64,000 nucleotides of DNA. Source: Phallus indusiatus (lineage: Eukaryota > Basidiomycota > Agaricomycetes > Phallales > Phallaceae). The notes below the pieces were generated by a model. That model searched no databases, was not told the origin of the DNA, and saw only the letters and a list, made by a program, of their open reading frames with translations. How positions within the stretch are numbered: position 1 is the stretch's first letter; the number at the start of each line of letters is the position of its first letter. Below are positions 48,059 to 64,000 of the stretch, one piece after another. Where the stretch lies: positions 1 through 64,000 of the forward strand of contig JAQFWX010000026.1 in the NCBI GenBank assembly GCA_027605045.1. Direction: 5' to 3'. The translations under genes were made by a program, and so were the position numbers.

Positions 48059-49944
48059 TTATGCTGTCGCACTTGCGGTGCAGCTACAGGGGCATGGGGC
48101 AACTGGACCCGATGGTGAAGAACTGTTTGACGGGGGACCAGCTGGAGGGGAAGGTCCGGACCCAGAGCTCGGAGGTGCACCTTGAGCAAGCTGGGAGAAG
48201 CCGACAGCAAATTGACCAAAATCAAAGGTCGAGTAAACAGCCTTGAGGAAACTGAAGACCCAAGAAAAACATGTTAGATGTTGTTGACATTAGAAGAAAA
48301 AAGATGGAGAGCGTACACATCTCCAAGAATCCACGCGTTGCCGAGACCAATATCTTGACCGACTACGGCAAGAGCACACATGTTGGAGCCTTGTTGAACG
48401 GGTCCGAGGTTGAAGCTTTGTAAGACGATAAACTTAGAGTAGGCTCGGAAATAGAATTGGGTTTTAGACGTACTCGTTGGGATTCAAAGTCCAGTCTCGG
48501 CCACCCCAGTTGAAGGCAACGGATGGGATGTTTGATGAACAGGGTACAGCGAAGATGCCATTTTGCTGATCAGCCAGTTGAGCACCTGGAATCTGGGCAT
48601 AGAAGGATGCAACAGCCTGAGGGGGACCGACGATCAATGTAGTTCCACTATGAACGATGTCATAAGTGATCGAATTTACAGAAAACAATGAGGCACTAAT
48701 ACCTGTCGATGACGGTGTCGAAGTTGGAAACCGCGGGTGCACCACCAACTTTGGCTGTACAATTGCCGATTTGCCAGAAGCCCATTGCACTAGAAAGTGT
48801 GTGGAACTCTGTTGCGCCGGTGAAGAGAGAGGTATCTTGACCACCAATGAATAAAGATGACCCGTTCTCTGCCAATTTGAAGGAGTATTGAGGGGCAGGA
48901 ATTACACCTTCAGCGAAGGCGTTGAAGATGGTATTGTTGACACCCAATTGTGAGATAGCCGGGAAGGCCAATCCCATGAGACTAATGAATCCAGAAAAGA
49001 TGAGAAGCACCTTCAGACAAGGTCTTATTAAAACTTACCCATCGCCAGGAGACTCAATTAAGTTCCCGCTGATTTCATTTGCCCCAGCAAAGATTTGGTT
49101 TGTCACGTTTATTCCACCCACACTCACTATTTTTTAAGAGAAAGTAGTGTTAGTTTACTGTTTCTCATTATCTGACATGCTATGCAAAACGTACCGTTAT
49201 CCTGGAAAGGAAAACCGGAGGCCGTTGAGCCATCTCCGTAACTAATAGAGAAGTTTCCGTTCAATGCAGTGATTGTGGTAGATTTTGTAGGATCAAAGAG
49301 GTCTTTCCCTTGACAGGTCTGGCAATCCGTCAAAGGAACCCAGAAATCGGATGAACCAGCTATTATAATGAATGTTAGATATCGGACATGTTCTTTGGAG
49401 TGAATGGGAGTGCATACTGTCGAAGTCAATCACGAAATTCTGCGCCGGTGTGCCCACAGAAACAATTCCAGTCCATTCCAAATCATCATCTTGATCAGTG
49501 AGAGATTCGGATTGTCGTTTGGTGTGCGACGCCGGATGATGGACATGTCGTTCGGGGAGAATCACAACACCCTGAATGACAAACAATAATTAATCGAGAT
49601 TGCTTCCTAAATTAAATTAAATGGAACAGACCTCATCGAAAGCCTTCTCGCCTTTGTTGTTTTTGAGGTTGAGGAGACTCTGACGGTATTTGCTAACGAA
49701 GAGAATCAGTAAGCTTGTTCAATGTTTGTTTATCAAGAGCTTTTTACTTCGCCGTCCGGTTCATGTGGGCAATGGTACCCTCCATACTGAACTGTCCATC
49801 TGCAGTCTTAACAGCACAATGTACCCCTGGAGCAGATACACTAGCACCTCGTGGGACTGGTGGCACATGAGGAGTATGCGGGATGGGTCCTGCGGCAGCA
49901 AAAAGAGCAAGTGCGATGGAAATCAAAGAGGGATTCAAGAACAT
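48059..49944 (-). CDS. Secreted aspartic protease, pepsin family (A1)
   Basis: Predicted extracellular endopeptidase active at acid pH. The N-terminal signal peptide MFLNPSLISIALALFAAAG is followed by a propeptide. Both catalytic motifs form only after splicing: VIDFD/TGSSDFW across the intron near 49420, and VID/SGTTLIVGP across the intron near 48700. Other family marks are ISYGDGS on the flap and IFAGANEISG, together with GLGNAWILGD before the end. The C-terminus is a Pro/Ser/Gly tail with a few Cys. About ten exons are visible and the frame is intact. Confidence 0.92.
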
Positions 49945-51444
49945 GTTTTGTCAAAAATTTAGAATGTGAAAAGCAGAAAGAATTGAAAAAAAAAAGCAAA
50001 AGTTGTTGAAGAAAAAGAAAAAACTAAAACTAGGAAGTTGGTCAGACATGATTCATAGTAACAATAACCAAAGGAAGAAGAGGTGAAGAAGAAGGATACT
50101 CACAGTGAATAGATTAGAAGGGAGAAAGTAAAGTAAGGTGTTGGGAAAATCTGGAAAGCTGGGAGAGGTCGCCCTTTTAAGTTTTACTAGCAGCCGTCGC
50201 ATGTGCTATGCATCCAATGAAATACAAGCTCCACGCCATATCATCAACATGATGGGCAGTCAAGGCAACTTTTTTGATGTGAATTGAGTTAATAACGACA
50301 ATGGCTGTGGTGGATCATTCCAGTTATCCTGCCGCAAAGATGGGGTGATAGAAATGACGAAGATGATCAAAACTGAGCGGTGTGTTTGTGTGAGTGGTTC
50401 GTACTGAAACATACTAAAATTGAATCGTAGCTACGACGCACTTGAAACTATTAGATCCCGCTCAAAGATAGTTTCTTTTTGTGCTAAATGTTTGTATATG
50501 GGGTCCTATAACCTTCAAGTTAGCGTATCCTTAGCTGTTCCTATTGATGTCAAATAGTTGGATTTCCAAACCTTAGACTCTCCGTGTGAATACGCTATTG
50601 TTTTGGATTGGATCAAGGATACGCCAAAACTGATTTAGACCGCGTGTCCAAATATGTTCAAAAGCCAGGCGCTACGAACCCATCCAGAAATTCAGAAGGC
50701 GCAAAGCTGTATTAGAGAGTTGTTTTTAAAATGGGACGTTATGCACTGATTTGAGAAATGTCGTTATTCGTATGCCGCATCAACAACCAATATCATTGAA
50801 AGCAGTTCAGGATCTATGCTCGATTTTGACAGCTTCTAGATCCCTACGTTGTCAACGTACAGTAGCAGGTACTGAGAAAACTTCTGCCACAAAGACAACT
50901 CAGTTGATTGTTGAACCTTGTCCAAAGTCCTCATTCTGAAGAAGATAATGCGACCCGCAGGAAAGTTACAGAAGTTCTTCGTGAGTCCTCTTCTCAACTC
51001 AAAGTCTGGTGCGTCGGATTCTGAACACCAGGTAGCATTTAGAAGCCTGGCTATTCTCCGATGAAAGGAGAGAATACCATATCCACATGGTCCTTATCAT
51101 TGGAAAAACACAGCGCTAACAACGTGAACAGCAAGTTAGATGGCATTGGCAACATTGACGTGGCCGTGCCGCTTAAGCCGGAACAACTCCACACGGTCAG
51201 GTGATCAAAAGCACGTGCATCCCCTTACGAGAACTTCCAAACATGGCAAGTGGCCTATGCGCCCATTTTCAAGCGGCGCTTCGGAAAAAGACGGCGAGGG
51301 TTAATGACTACTTAAAAGGATCACGTGTCTGCCAGACCCCCGCGCCTTGTCACGTTACCCCCACCAGCGCAAATCAACGTCTAAGGGGAGTTTCTCAATT
51401 CACATTATTTGCCATAAATATCGGCTTTTACTTCTTTCCTTTGG
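49945..51444. other. Intergenic, divergent promoters of the protease and bHLH genes
   Basis: 1.5 kb. A- and AG-rich just upstream of the protease gene. CACGTG occurs at 51313-51318, which is the E-box that Cbf1-type bHLH proteins bind. No gene seen. Confidence 0.45.
51313..51318. promoter_or_regulatory. CACGTG E-box upstream of the bHLH gene
   Basis: Palindromic CACGTG about 130 bases before the start codon of the Cbf1-like gene. Cbf1 proteins bind this hexamer, so self-regulation is possible. It is a six-base site and may be chance. Confidence 0.35.
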
Positions 51445-53113
51445 ATGACACAATATTCTCCTCAAAGTATGTCGGACGTACAACTGCAAAGCCAACCTCC
51501 GCAGTCCGATATTCAATCGCACCAACATCCTCAATCGCATCACCTTCATCCTCACGCTCAAGCAGCTAGTCAAAATCTTAACTTGAATCCCATGCTCAAT
51601 TCTGCTTCAATGTCAACCTCCCAAGGTCCTGTTCAAGGACTTCCAATCATGCAGGATCCTAATTTGGATCCCAAATTATCCGGCCTTAATGAACCCTCAA
51701 AGCTTAATCTTCCTGGTATCTTACCGCCAAATGTCGACCCGAGGTTAGGGCAACTCGACGTTCGCAACTTCAGCCCTAAGGAGCTTCTGCAATTACTTAA
51801 GCAAATTCCTTTATTGCAAGTGGGTTATCCGCCGTTTATAAACCGTTATCGATCTATTTGTAATGTTATCTCAGGAGAACGCTGCCGCTGCGAAGAGAAG
51901 ATCTAATTCTAACGCAACGTGAGTCCGCTTGCGCCTTTCCGAAGCCGATCACGCTCAAAGCGTACCTATCGTAGACAACCTACTGCTGGTCCCTCTACTT
52001 TACCCAACATACAACCTCCAGTCCAACCACCACCGGCCCCTGCCACACCGCCGTCACCTACCACCGTGAGTCCGCTGATAGCACGCACTACTTGTTTATT
52101 TGTTCATTACGCTTTTGCCAGCCATCTAAAGGCGTGAAACGTAAACGGGGCAGGGTAGGTGATGACGGAGAAGAATTGGACGCGGAAGACTGGTCAAGAC
52201 AAAGAAAAGATAATCACGTGAGTCACGAGTGTCCCTGTGATTGTTCGATTATTCATTTACGCCGTTTCTTATTTTGAACCCATTTGACAGAAAGAAGTCG
52301 AACGAAGAAGACGTGGCAATATCAATCATGGTATTAATGAGTTGGCAAGAGTCGTCCCGTTCGCTGGCACCGACCGAGCAAAGGCAAGTGTGTCTCCCTA
52401 TCTGTATATATCAATCTCCGTCGTTATAACCCTATTTTCATTTACGACAGAGTGCTATACTTCATCGTGCGGTTACATATATTCATCACCTAAAGGAAAA
52501 CGAAGCAAGGAATATTGAAAAATGGACATTAGAGAAGCTGCTCATGGACCAGGTGAACTATTGTCGGTTAATCGCGGTTTATCTTGTCTAACTTCGCGCC
52601 GTACACATAAGGCCATGGCTGATTTACAACTACAACTAGAAGAAATGCGAAAACTTTGGGAGGAAGAGCGTCAGGCTAAACAGCGTGCTTTACTCGAGCT
52701 GGATGTTATTAGATCCTCGGGGGTCAATGTGAACATCCCAGCGGGTGCCAATGTGCAACAGGTTCATTTCGATCCACACCTCCACATTCTGTACCTACTG
52801 ACGTAAATTTCAGAGTACATCTAATGGCAACCAAACTACCAGAGAAAGAAGTTCTTCAGTAAACAATTCTGTCCCAGCGGCATATGAATCCCGGGCAATG
52901 TATCAGGCACCTCCCCCACAACAACGACTAACTGGACAAACCATTAACGATGATAACGAAGACACAAAACACGAAGATAGTTATCCTGGCATGCCGACAG
53001 AAATTCATGAGATTGTTGAAGACGATGAGGATGCTGAAGATGAGGATGCGGAACATCAGGGCGACGATGACGACGAAGAGGAGGATGGAGGTGAGGACGA
53101 CGGGAAGGCGTGA
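51445..53113 (+). CDS. CBF1: bHLH transcription factor, Cbf1-like
   Basis: The N-terminus is rich in Gln, Ser, His and Pro. The bHLH domain is spread over three exons: basic region NHKEVERRRRGNINHGI with the H..E..RR pattern of E-box binders, helix 1 with NELARVVP, then SAILHRAVTYIHHLKENEARN as loop and helix 2. It runs into a leucine-rich coiled coil (ADLQLQLEEMRKLWEEERQAKQ). The C-terminus is a long Asp/Glu run ending DDGKA. The basic region is very close to yeast Cbf1, which acts in sulfur metabolism and at centromeres; the role in this fungus is inferred. About eight exons, several very short. Confidence 0.85.
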
Positions 53114-53701
53114 ATGGTTTGGGACGGTGTCGTATAGGCGATCTGTCTGCTTCCTTCTTTTCCTATCTTTCTTTCCAATGCTATGTGTATTTGTGCTCCG
53201 GCTTTGTTTCATAGAGGAACGCCAAGAGATGTTATTCGTTCGACGTTGACATTTAGGTGCTTTTACGTAATGGACTCCATTAACTATCAGTTAACATGAG
53301 ACGCCACTAATTTGGCTAGCAACGGTGTTGGCCTTGAGTAAATGTCTGGATAGCTTGTTTTTTCTCTTGCTCTAAGACTCGGAATCCTAGGGAAACACTT
53401 GCCGAACCTTGTCAAGAAACCGTGTTACTACAACTGGTCACGTCTCTTAGCTTTTCGTCTTGAAACTATCTAATACTAGGAGCTATTATACACAGATAAG
53501 TCCCTGCTTTGACTAATGTGTTTGTCCGAAACACGACGGAAGCAAAGCAGTTACACGAGTACCCATTGAAAAGCCCTCTTGCTCCAAACTTAGAAACTTG
53601 AAGACCCGACCTGGCCTCAAAGAAATCCTTCACATGGCACTTAAAAGAAGGGCAGTATACATGAGCAAAGCTCATTTGCAACGCCAAAATTATCCCACTC
53701 G
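53114..53701. other. Intergenic
   Basis: 3' flank of the bHLH gene and promoter of the ATPase gene. No exon recognised. Confidence 0.5.
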
Positions 53702-57736
<4,035 letters not shown>

Positions 57737-58798
57737 AGCAATTGTTAGTATGTATCAGAATGCTTCGCTTTATGCATTCAAAAACTCAGTTTATAAATAT
57801 CACAGGCTCAGTTTGAGAATTTTTGTAAGTTGTGTATGTATTCATATCATTCACTTTCATCATACTCGTCGCATCGCAAATGAGACAGACGTTGCAGGCC
57901 TATTTTTATAGAGTACATGCATGCATATTCTGTGTCATTTCGACGTGGTAGTACATAAATATCTGATAGACAATAAATCTAATTCAGTGCACACGCATAT
58001 CATTCACTTTCAGTTTCAGTAGCGCCTTTTTTCCTGTAAACACTGATATATTTGACTATACTTGATGGACGCTGAATGTATGCCAGACTTCTGTCAGCCA
58101 GCGCGCTGTCCTGAAGGTTAAAAATAAAATAAACAATGGGTGCATGCGGGTGCCCACGTGATTTAGAATCCGCGCTGGATTTGGCCTAGAACACAACAGA
58201 CGACCATCGAAACCAGTTACATGTTTACACTGGTTTGGCAACTTGGAATAGGTTAAGTACAATACAAACCAAACATAAATGGCGATGGCCGCCAAGTACG
58301 ATCGACCAAGCCGAACGGAATTCCACAATTGTACATGTCCTCCCAGGCTGAAGCAAGGCTGAGTGAAAACAGCAAAAAGACTATCATTTTGCCTTTTAAA
58401 ACTTTTATTTTTTCGCCGTTCCAACAGCCGTTTTGATGAAATCGAAACGAAAGGTGAAAGAGCATCATATCGGCCTACGTAATCTGACATCCCCTGATAG
58501 TACCGTTTTGACAGTGTTCTTGGAAATCGAATCAAACTCTCCTGTAGTTCTGTACCGGATAATGGTTTAGTCGAAGGTCTGTATCCAATCATTGTGAAGA
58601 CTGCGGCAATCAAATAACTGGTTTCATAGAGTAGCCAATTGCGAATTACAACTTTTTCTAGTCCGGAACTAGGGCGATCTCTGCGAACCAATAGGTGCTT
58701 ACGGTTTATATAACATATGGGAGTTCTGCCCCATATTTCCAATGATATAGTTTTTGACACTACTCCTTTCCTACAAATCCTCGCCGCTGAAAAGAGAC
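57737..58798. other. Intergenic with one long minus-strand open frame
   Basis: A 234-codon minus frame (58760-58056) has two hydrophobic segments but no family signature. Its start overlaps the promoter of the aldehyde dehydrogenase. I cannot decide whether it is coding. Confidence 0.3.
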
Positions 58799-60899
58799 AT
58801 GGCCCCCATACACGTCCAGTTAATAATTAATGGAGAAAAACGTCGATCTAGCACCGGAGAGACCTTTAACACATTTCATCCAGGCACTGGAGAGCACGTA
58901 GGCGTGGTGGAATCTGCGTCCCCAAACGACCTGAAACGAGCCATTGAGGCCGCCAGTGAAGCTTTTCCGGCATGGGAGGACACCCTGGCTTCGGAGAAAC
59001 GAAGAATCCTTAACAAAGCAGCAGATCTGCTAGAGTCTGAGAAGTATATCCAGGCTTTTTCGGATTCGGTTCCATCAGAGATCGGATCGGTGTCCTACGG
59101 AGGTGCGATAGAAGCTCAGGTTGCTGCAAGTCAACTGAGAGAAGGTGAGGAGATTTTGGTTCATGAATTAGTTTCACTACGGTGGCTCATAATAAAGCGA
59201 CGAGTTAGTTGCTGCACAAGCTGCAAGGATTTTTGGTGAGACGTTCCCTTCGGGGCGAGTTCCCGGGGCTCAGGTTATTATTCGAAGAAGAGCGTATGGT
59301 GTGGTTCGTTCCTATTTTGTTAATTCTCGTCGGGGAAAGTCACGTCTTTCAGGTTTTGGCCATCGTACCGTGGAATTCACCTATAAATTTGGCTGCAAGG
59401 GCCGTTGCTATGCCGCTCATATGCGGGAACACCGTTATCATGCGTTCCTCTGAGGTCTGTCCAAGGACACATGAACTATTTGTCGATGGTCAGTCTTTAA
59501 ATTTTCCCAAATACAAATTGCGTCATTGAGAGAAGTCCTATATCAGCTTTACATGAGGTTGTATTACCCCTCCTTTAATAAAGCAAATTGGCTAAACAAT
59601 TACACCGATAGGCTGGACTTCCCAATGGTGTCATTAATCTCGTTCATATCGCTCCCGAAAGAAATCCAGAGCTTGTTCCCGAAATAATTGCTAACCCAGC
59701 TATCAAACATATAAATGTGAGATGATCATCTAATTCAAACTCCTCGCTGAACGAGAGTTGAATCGGAAATATCAATTCTATTAGTTCACAGGGGGAGATC
59801 GTGTGGGGCGTATTATAGCTGGAGAAGCTGGTAAGAACTTGAAGCCTGTAGTCATGGAGTTAGGGGGCAAGGCTGCTTCAGTGGTACGTCCCCCCTAAAA
59901 AGGCAAATCTCTTCGAATTGTTGAGTCGAAGCAGGTTTTGAATGACGCAAACGTCAAACTTGCCGCTAGGAGTATCATTTCTGGAGCAATGCTCAATTCA
60001 GGGCAGGTCAGTTGAATCTTCAAGTCAGCATAACCGATCGTAGTTCCTATCTTCGCAAATAGATTTGCATGTCATCGGAAAGAGTAATAGTCCAAAGTGG
60101 AGTAGCTGACGATTTGATTTCAGAACTCAAAGCGTTAGCAGAGAAACTCAAGGCAGGACCCAACGGAACTGATGCTAACATAGCCGGAGTGTGCAACACT
60201 GCTTCAGCGGAACGGATCGTTGGACTGTTGAAAGACGCTAAGGAGAAAGGGGCTGAAATCGTGCTAGGGGATCTAACCCATGACGGACCCTATGTCCAGC
60301 CTCATATAGTTCTCGGCTATACTCCAGAAATGGAGGCATGGAAGTACGAGACTTTTGGTCCAGGTAGGTTTACGTTCCTGCCCAAAATTCTTTCAAGTCG
60401 TGACGTGGTGGATAATAGTTTTCGGTATTACGATTTGCGACACCGTCGATGAAGCTATAGACCTCGCTAATGCGACTGAATACACTCTGACGAGTGCCAT
60501 TTGGACTAACAGTATACATGCTCTGAACCTTGCCTCGCGGATTCGTGCTGGTAGGCTTCCCACAAACTGACCTGCGATGTACTTACCGAACATACGTAGG
60601 CTCCGTAATGATCAATGGTATATTGAGAAATCATTATCAGCGAAAAAGACAGTATAAGTCACTGACTTTCTTTAACCTATTTTTAAAAAGGGAGCACTTT
60701 CCATCCGGAGCCTAATATCGAGATACATGGAATCGGGTGAGTACTTCAATTCATTCCTAATCATGACGAAAACGCATTTCTGTGCAGAGGGAACAGTGGC
60801 TGGGGAAGGTATGACATCGAAAACTTTACTCAAAGGCAAATTTTGGTCGTGCATCCCGAAGAAGTCAAATTTCCGTTGGTTGATGATTTAGGGCTTTGA
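58799..60899 (+). CDS. Aldehyde dehydrogenase (ALDH superfamily, vanillin/salicylaldehyde-type)
   Basis: Oxidises an aldehyde to the acid with NAD(P)+. The reading order is INGEKRRSSTGETFNTFHP, FPAWEDTLASEKRRILNKAADLL, AIVPWNSPINLAARAVAMPLICGNTVI, HINFTGGDRVGRIIA and KPVVMELGGKAASVVL, which has the general-base Glu. It continues with LNSGQICMSSERVIV (catalytic Cys), YVQPHIVLGY, ETFGPVFGITIC, a VMINGSTFHPEPN loop, and a C-terminal GNSGWGRYDIENFTQ segment. About nine introns, with an intact frame. The closest match by motif is the fungal group that acts on aromatic aldehydes; the exact substrate is not determinable. ATG 58799 is chosen over in-frame upstream non-ATG codons. Confidence 0.92.
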
Positions 60900-61552
60900 G
60901 CGCATGTTTATGTATTGTAAACCAAGGGTTTCTAGAAAACGCCGAGCTTTTTTTTTCTTGGAAGAATTTGCTACGTGCATCGCTGCAGTCTTAGAGTTAT
61001 ACAATTGCAGGGTGTTGTGGAGCATCAGCGAAACCGAAACATTGGTGTGCAATTTCGACTATAAGAGAAAAAAAGATGTGATTAACAAAAGAGAGAGCTG
61101 AGGGGTGTGCATTGCATTTACAATTTTACATATCAAATTGACAAATAAAGGAGATAGGCCATAAATTCCATTGCTATTTGTTCGCCCTTGAGCCTTTCAC
61201 TGCAGTTGACTCCGGAATTTCCGCTTCTAAAAATATGGGTTAAAACAGTTGTGTGATACGAGCACCATTCATACTCCATTAGGAAAACCGCAAAGAAGTA
61301 CGATATTTTGTAGGGCATGTTTTCGTACGATAACAGCTAGCTCCACCCCTAAATTTTCAAATTACATTCATTTTATAGTGGCTGAATTGCGTTATCAAGC
61401 ACAATGCGCGCACCAGTTTCGTAGTGCTTCTTGAGACCGAACTGTAACAACAAAGGATTTATGGATAATAGAATATATACAACATACTGGAATCTGTCTG
61501 TCGATGTCCGATTCGTCGATAATAATACGCTTCTGTCCCTTAAGAAGAAGAA
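60900..61552. other. Intergenic
   Basis: AT-rich 3' flanks; no gene or repeat recognised. Confidence 0.45.
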
Positions 61553-61880
61553 TCAATGAATGAATTGTCCAGCCAGTACACGCATGGTTGCTTGTGCTTC
61601 TCCTCTCAGACCTCGTGCCTGTGCATACCTGCCTAACTGACGTAGTGATAACGTTTGAGAAGCGCCTTCGGGACCTGAGGAAAGGTTCTTCGATTTAAAT
61701 TCGGCATTGGATACCTTCAAGGGGCGGATTATCTAAAACGTTATATAGGACTGCTAGTTGACGGAGGCCCGAAGAATCTCGCCGAGAGGACGACAAGAAA
61801 AATCAGCTTTTTTTAAAGTCGAGCGCCAATCGTCAGCTAACTCTTGCTGAAACCCCTGAGATTCCGACTTTTCCTTGGTT
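61553..61880 (-). CDS. Possible small gene or fragment, unidentified
   Basis: The minus strand shows two protein-like stretches in different frames. One (61870-61770) reads a charged helix with LADDWRSTLKKADF. The other, after a short GTATCC...CTCAG intron, reads LSLRQLGRYAQARGLRGEAQ and ends at 61553. The frames do not join cleanly. No ATG with a long open frame is found upstream. Either the gene has a frame break like its neighbours or one stretch is chance. Confidence 0.3.
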
Positions 61881-61971
61881 TATTATACTTAAAACATTGA
61901 AACACAGAGGGAGAGTGCAAATGGAGCGCGGAATGAATGCAGCAAGCGCCGGGCGGCGCGCCGCGCCCTCT

Positions 61972-61978
61972 TATATAA
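61972..61978 (+). promoter_or_regulatory. TATA box of the Na+/H+ exchanger gene
   Basis: TATATAA within TTATATAAG, about 45 bases before the ATG at 62021. TTATATAA is itself palindromic, so the element could serve both strands. Confidence 0.45.
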
Positions 61979-62020
61979 GAAAATCAGGAGTCACTGCGTT
62001 ACACGACCACCTCGTCGTCA

Positions 62021-64000
62021 ATGTCGTCGACGGTAGACACTGTCACCTCAACTTTCACGTCTTCTCCATCACCTACATCTGGTATTCCAGAACCAACTGT
62101 GAGAGCTTACCCTTCCAACACTGATTTCAACCAGGCTGATTCCCTCTATGTTGGCAGATTGAAGAGCACTATTCATCATGGTCGCTCTTCATCGTTTGCG
62201 TTCTTCTCATTTTATCTCTTTGGACATCGTATTACCTACAAATTAAAAGGATTCGGTTGATTCATGAAACAATCATATCCATTTTTGCTGGGATGTTTGT
62301 TGGGCTAATTGTCCGGCTTGCACCTGGCACTCTTATCAGAGAGATGTTGGTCAGTTTGTGATTTATTTGACTCTTTTTCTTCGAAAATGACTCTAATTTC
62401 CGTTGATAGACATTCAAACATACACTATTCTTCAACCTTCTCTTACCGCCAATAATCCTCAACTCAGGGTACGAACTCAGACAAGACAACTTCTTTCGCA
62501 ACTTTTTTAGCATTCTCACATTCGCATTCCTTGGCACATTTATCTCAGCTGTAGGCCTCGGTGTTCTGGTTTATCTTTGGTCCTTCCTAGGCTTGGAATC
62601 ACTTGACCTATCCTTACTCGAATGTCTTATATTCGGTTCTACCCTGAGCGCAACAGATCCTGTTACGATATTAGCCATATTCAACCAGTATAAAGTCGAT
62701 CCCAAACTCTATAGTGTCATTTTTGGGGAGAGTATACTCAACGATGCGGTCAGTATTGTCATGTATGACACACTATCGCAGTTTCACGGAGAGGAGGTTT
62801 ACCTTTCTTCTCTTATTCATGGCATCGGGTTATTCTTGCTCTCCTTTTCGACGTCCATGGCGCTAGGAGTCGCTTTCGGTCTAATGGTCTCTCTCACACT
62901 CAAGCATTCTCATTTGTCTTTCTACCCTTCGCTTGAATCATGTCTCGTCGCCCTTACAGCTTACACATCGTACTTCTTCTCCAACGCTTTACAAATGTCC
63001 GGTATAGTCTCACTCCTCTTCTGCGGCATCACCCTGAAACACTATGCCTACCACACCATGTCACTACGCACGCAACGCACGACACGATACATATTCAGCA
63101 TGCTCGCTCAGCTTTCCGAGAACTTTATCTTCATCTACCTCGGGCTATCGATATTCACAATTCCGCCGCACGAAGATAGATTGACAACACATATTAAACC
63201 TTTATTCATCACCGTTACATTGGTTAGCGTTGTATTCACGCGCTACGCATCTGTGTTTCCTTTGGCCGAACTTATCAACTTCTTTCACCGACATGTGCGA
63301 GGACAACGTCATGACGAGCTGCCGCATTCGTATCAGATGATGCTGTTCTGGGCGGGTCTGCGTGGTGCCGTAGGTGTCGCGCTGGCCGCTGGGTTTCAGG
63401 GCCCCAATGCTCAAACGTTGCGGACGACAGTCCTAGTCGTTGTTGTTGCAACCGTCATCTTATTCGGAGGAACTACAGCGAGAATGCTCGAGGTCCTGGG
63501 TGTACGTACCGGTGTGGAGGAAGCCGGCGGTGATGAAAGCGATCCGGATGATTATTATTATATCGCCGAAAGTGCGTTTTTCGGACGACCTACAACCCCT
63601 CGTCGTTCCTCGAGGTCATTCCGACAATGGGAGAATGATGATCATCTATATGGGAGATACACGGATAGTGAAGTTGATCAACATCATTCATCCAGAGATG
63701 CTGCCAATGGCCAGCATTATCCCTCAGACCCTGCAGCTCAACGACAAGGTCACGACGACAGGAACGAAAGAATATTTTCAGCCTCTTTCTCACGTTCTGG
63801 ATCTTCAGCATCTTCCGAGGATTCAGATAATGCTGAGGTTTTACCAATGTCTTCGCCAGTTGCACGACAGGGTCCTTCGCCGCACCACAGCGGTAACGGT
63901 GGAGGAGGGCATCAATACCCTGGCAATGGTATGGCAGAGGACGACCGTAATGCCAGCACGATCTCGATAAGTGATTCGAAATGGTTTCAGTCCATCGACG
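62021..64000 (+). CDS. Na+/H+ exchanger (NHX/SLC9 type), 3' end beyond the window
   Basis: Exchanges Na+ or K+ for H+ across endosomal or vacuolar membranes, by family knowledge. After a Ser/Thr-rich start come several membrane helices, FNLLLPPIILNSGY (inhibitor-binding type helix), SATDPVTILAIF, FGESILNDAVSIV (ion-site Asp pair), helices up to FWAGLRGAVGVALAAG, and a hydrophilic Ser/Asp-rich tail from about 63520 that stays open to the end. One intron at about 62347-62409. The frame breaks near 62151-62155 between the start and the first membrane helix, with no room for an intron. Confidence 0.88.

Noticed and set aside
58056..58760. 234-codon minus-strand gene
   Set aside because: No family signature, no introns unlike all neighbours, and it overlaps the promoter of the aldehyde dehydrogenase. 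Kept only as a note.

Overview
The window looks like a nuclear contig from a mushroom-forming basidiomycete (Agaricomycetes). Genes are broken by many short introns of about 45-70 bases with GT...AG ends and CTRAY-type branch sites. Several families are typical of that class: a DUF6534-type membrane protein, a rapidly diverging F-box protein, MAPEG, and ICMT-type methyltransferases. No bacterial or viral operon structure is visible. Product names rest on motifs read by eye; no database search was run.

Layout. 1-557: 3' end of an unidentified gene. 1177-4836: a small Cys-rich protein and a large nuclear-type protein with CxxC pairs, both on the minus strand. 5768-8332: Elongator subunit Elp5 (minus) divergent from translation factor EF-1 beta (plus). 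9526-13484: an Old Yellow Enzyme-type oxidoreductase and a SWIRM/SANT chromatin-remodelling subunit (Rsc8/Swi3 type). 14333-15092: a MAPEG membrane protein, followed by 3.4 kb without a recognisable gene. 18467-25842: a phytanoyl-CoA-dioxygenase-like enzyme, an AGC-type protein kinase and a DUF6534-like membrane protein.

26637-41413 is the accessory part. It holds six complete isoprenylcysteine carboxyl methyltransferase-like (ICMT, Ste14-type) genes and one decayed copy. Among them sit an ADP-ribosyltransferase/hemopexin-repeat fusion gene, a remnant of a second hemopexin gene, and an 850-base palindrome with a tRNA-like core that runs into the start of the second ICMT copy. All six ICMT copies have one phase-0 intron after codon 53-57 and nearly equal second exons (182-187 codons), so they are tandem duplicates.

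41637-64000: an F-box protein, an NAD(P)-binding epimerase/NmrA-like protein, a degenerate stretch with one membrane-protein-like exon, a secreted pepsin-type protease, a Cbf1-type bHLH transcription factor, an ENA-type Na+/K+ P-type ATPase, an aldehyde dehydrogenase, and the 5' part of a Na+/H+ exchanger that runs off the end. The ATPase and exchanger are both alkali-cation transporters.

Quality. At least eight reading-frame breaks fall inside well-conserved domains, several at short homopolymers. The two arms of the palindrome agree over long stretches but differ repeatedly in homopolymer length, with the second arm shorter each time. This points to homopolymer under-calling in the assembly more than to real gene death, though decay of individual genes is not excluded.
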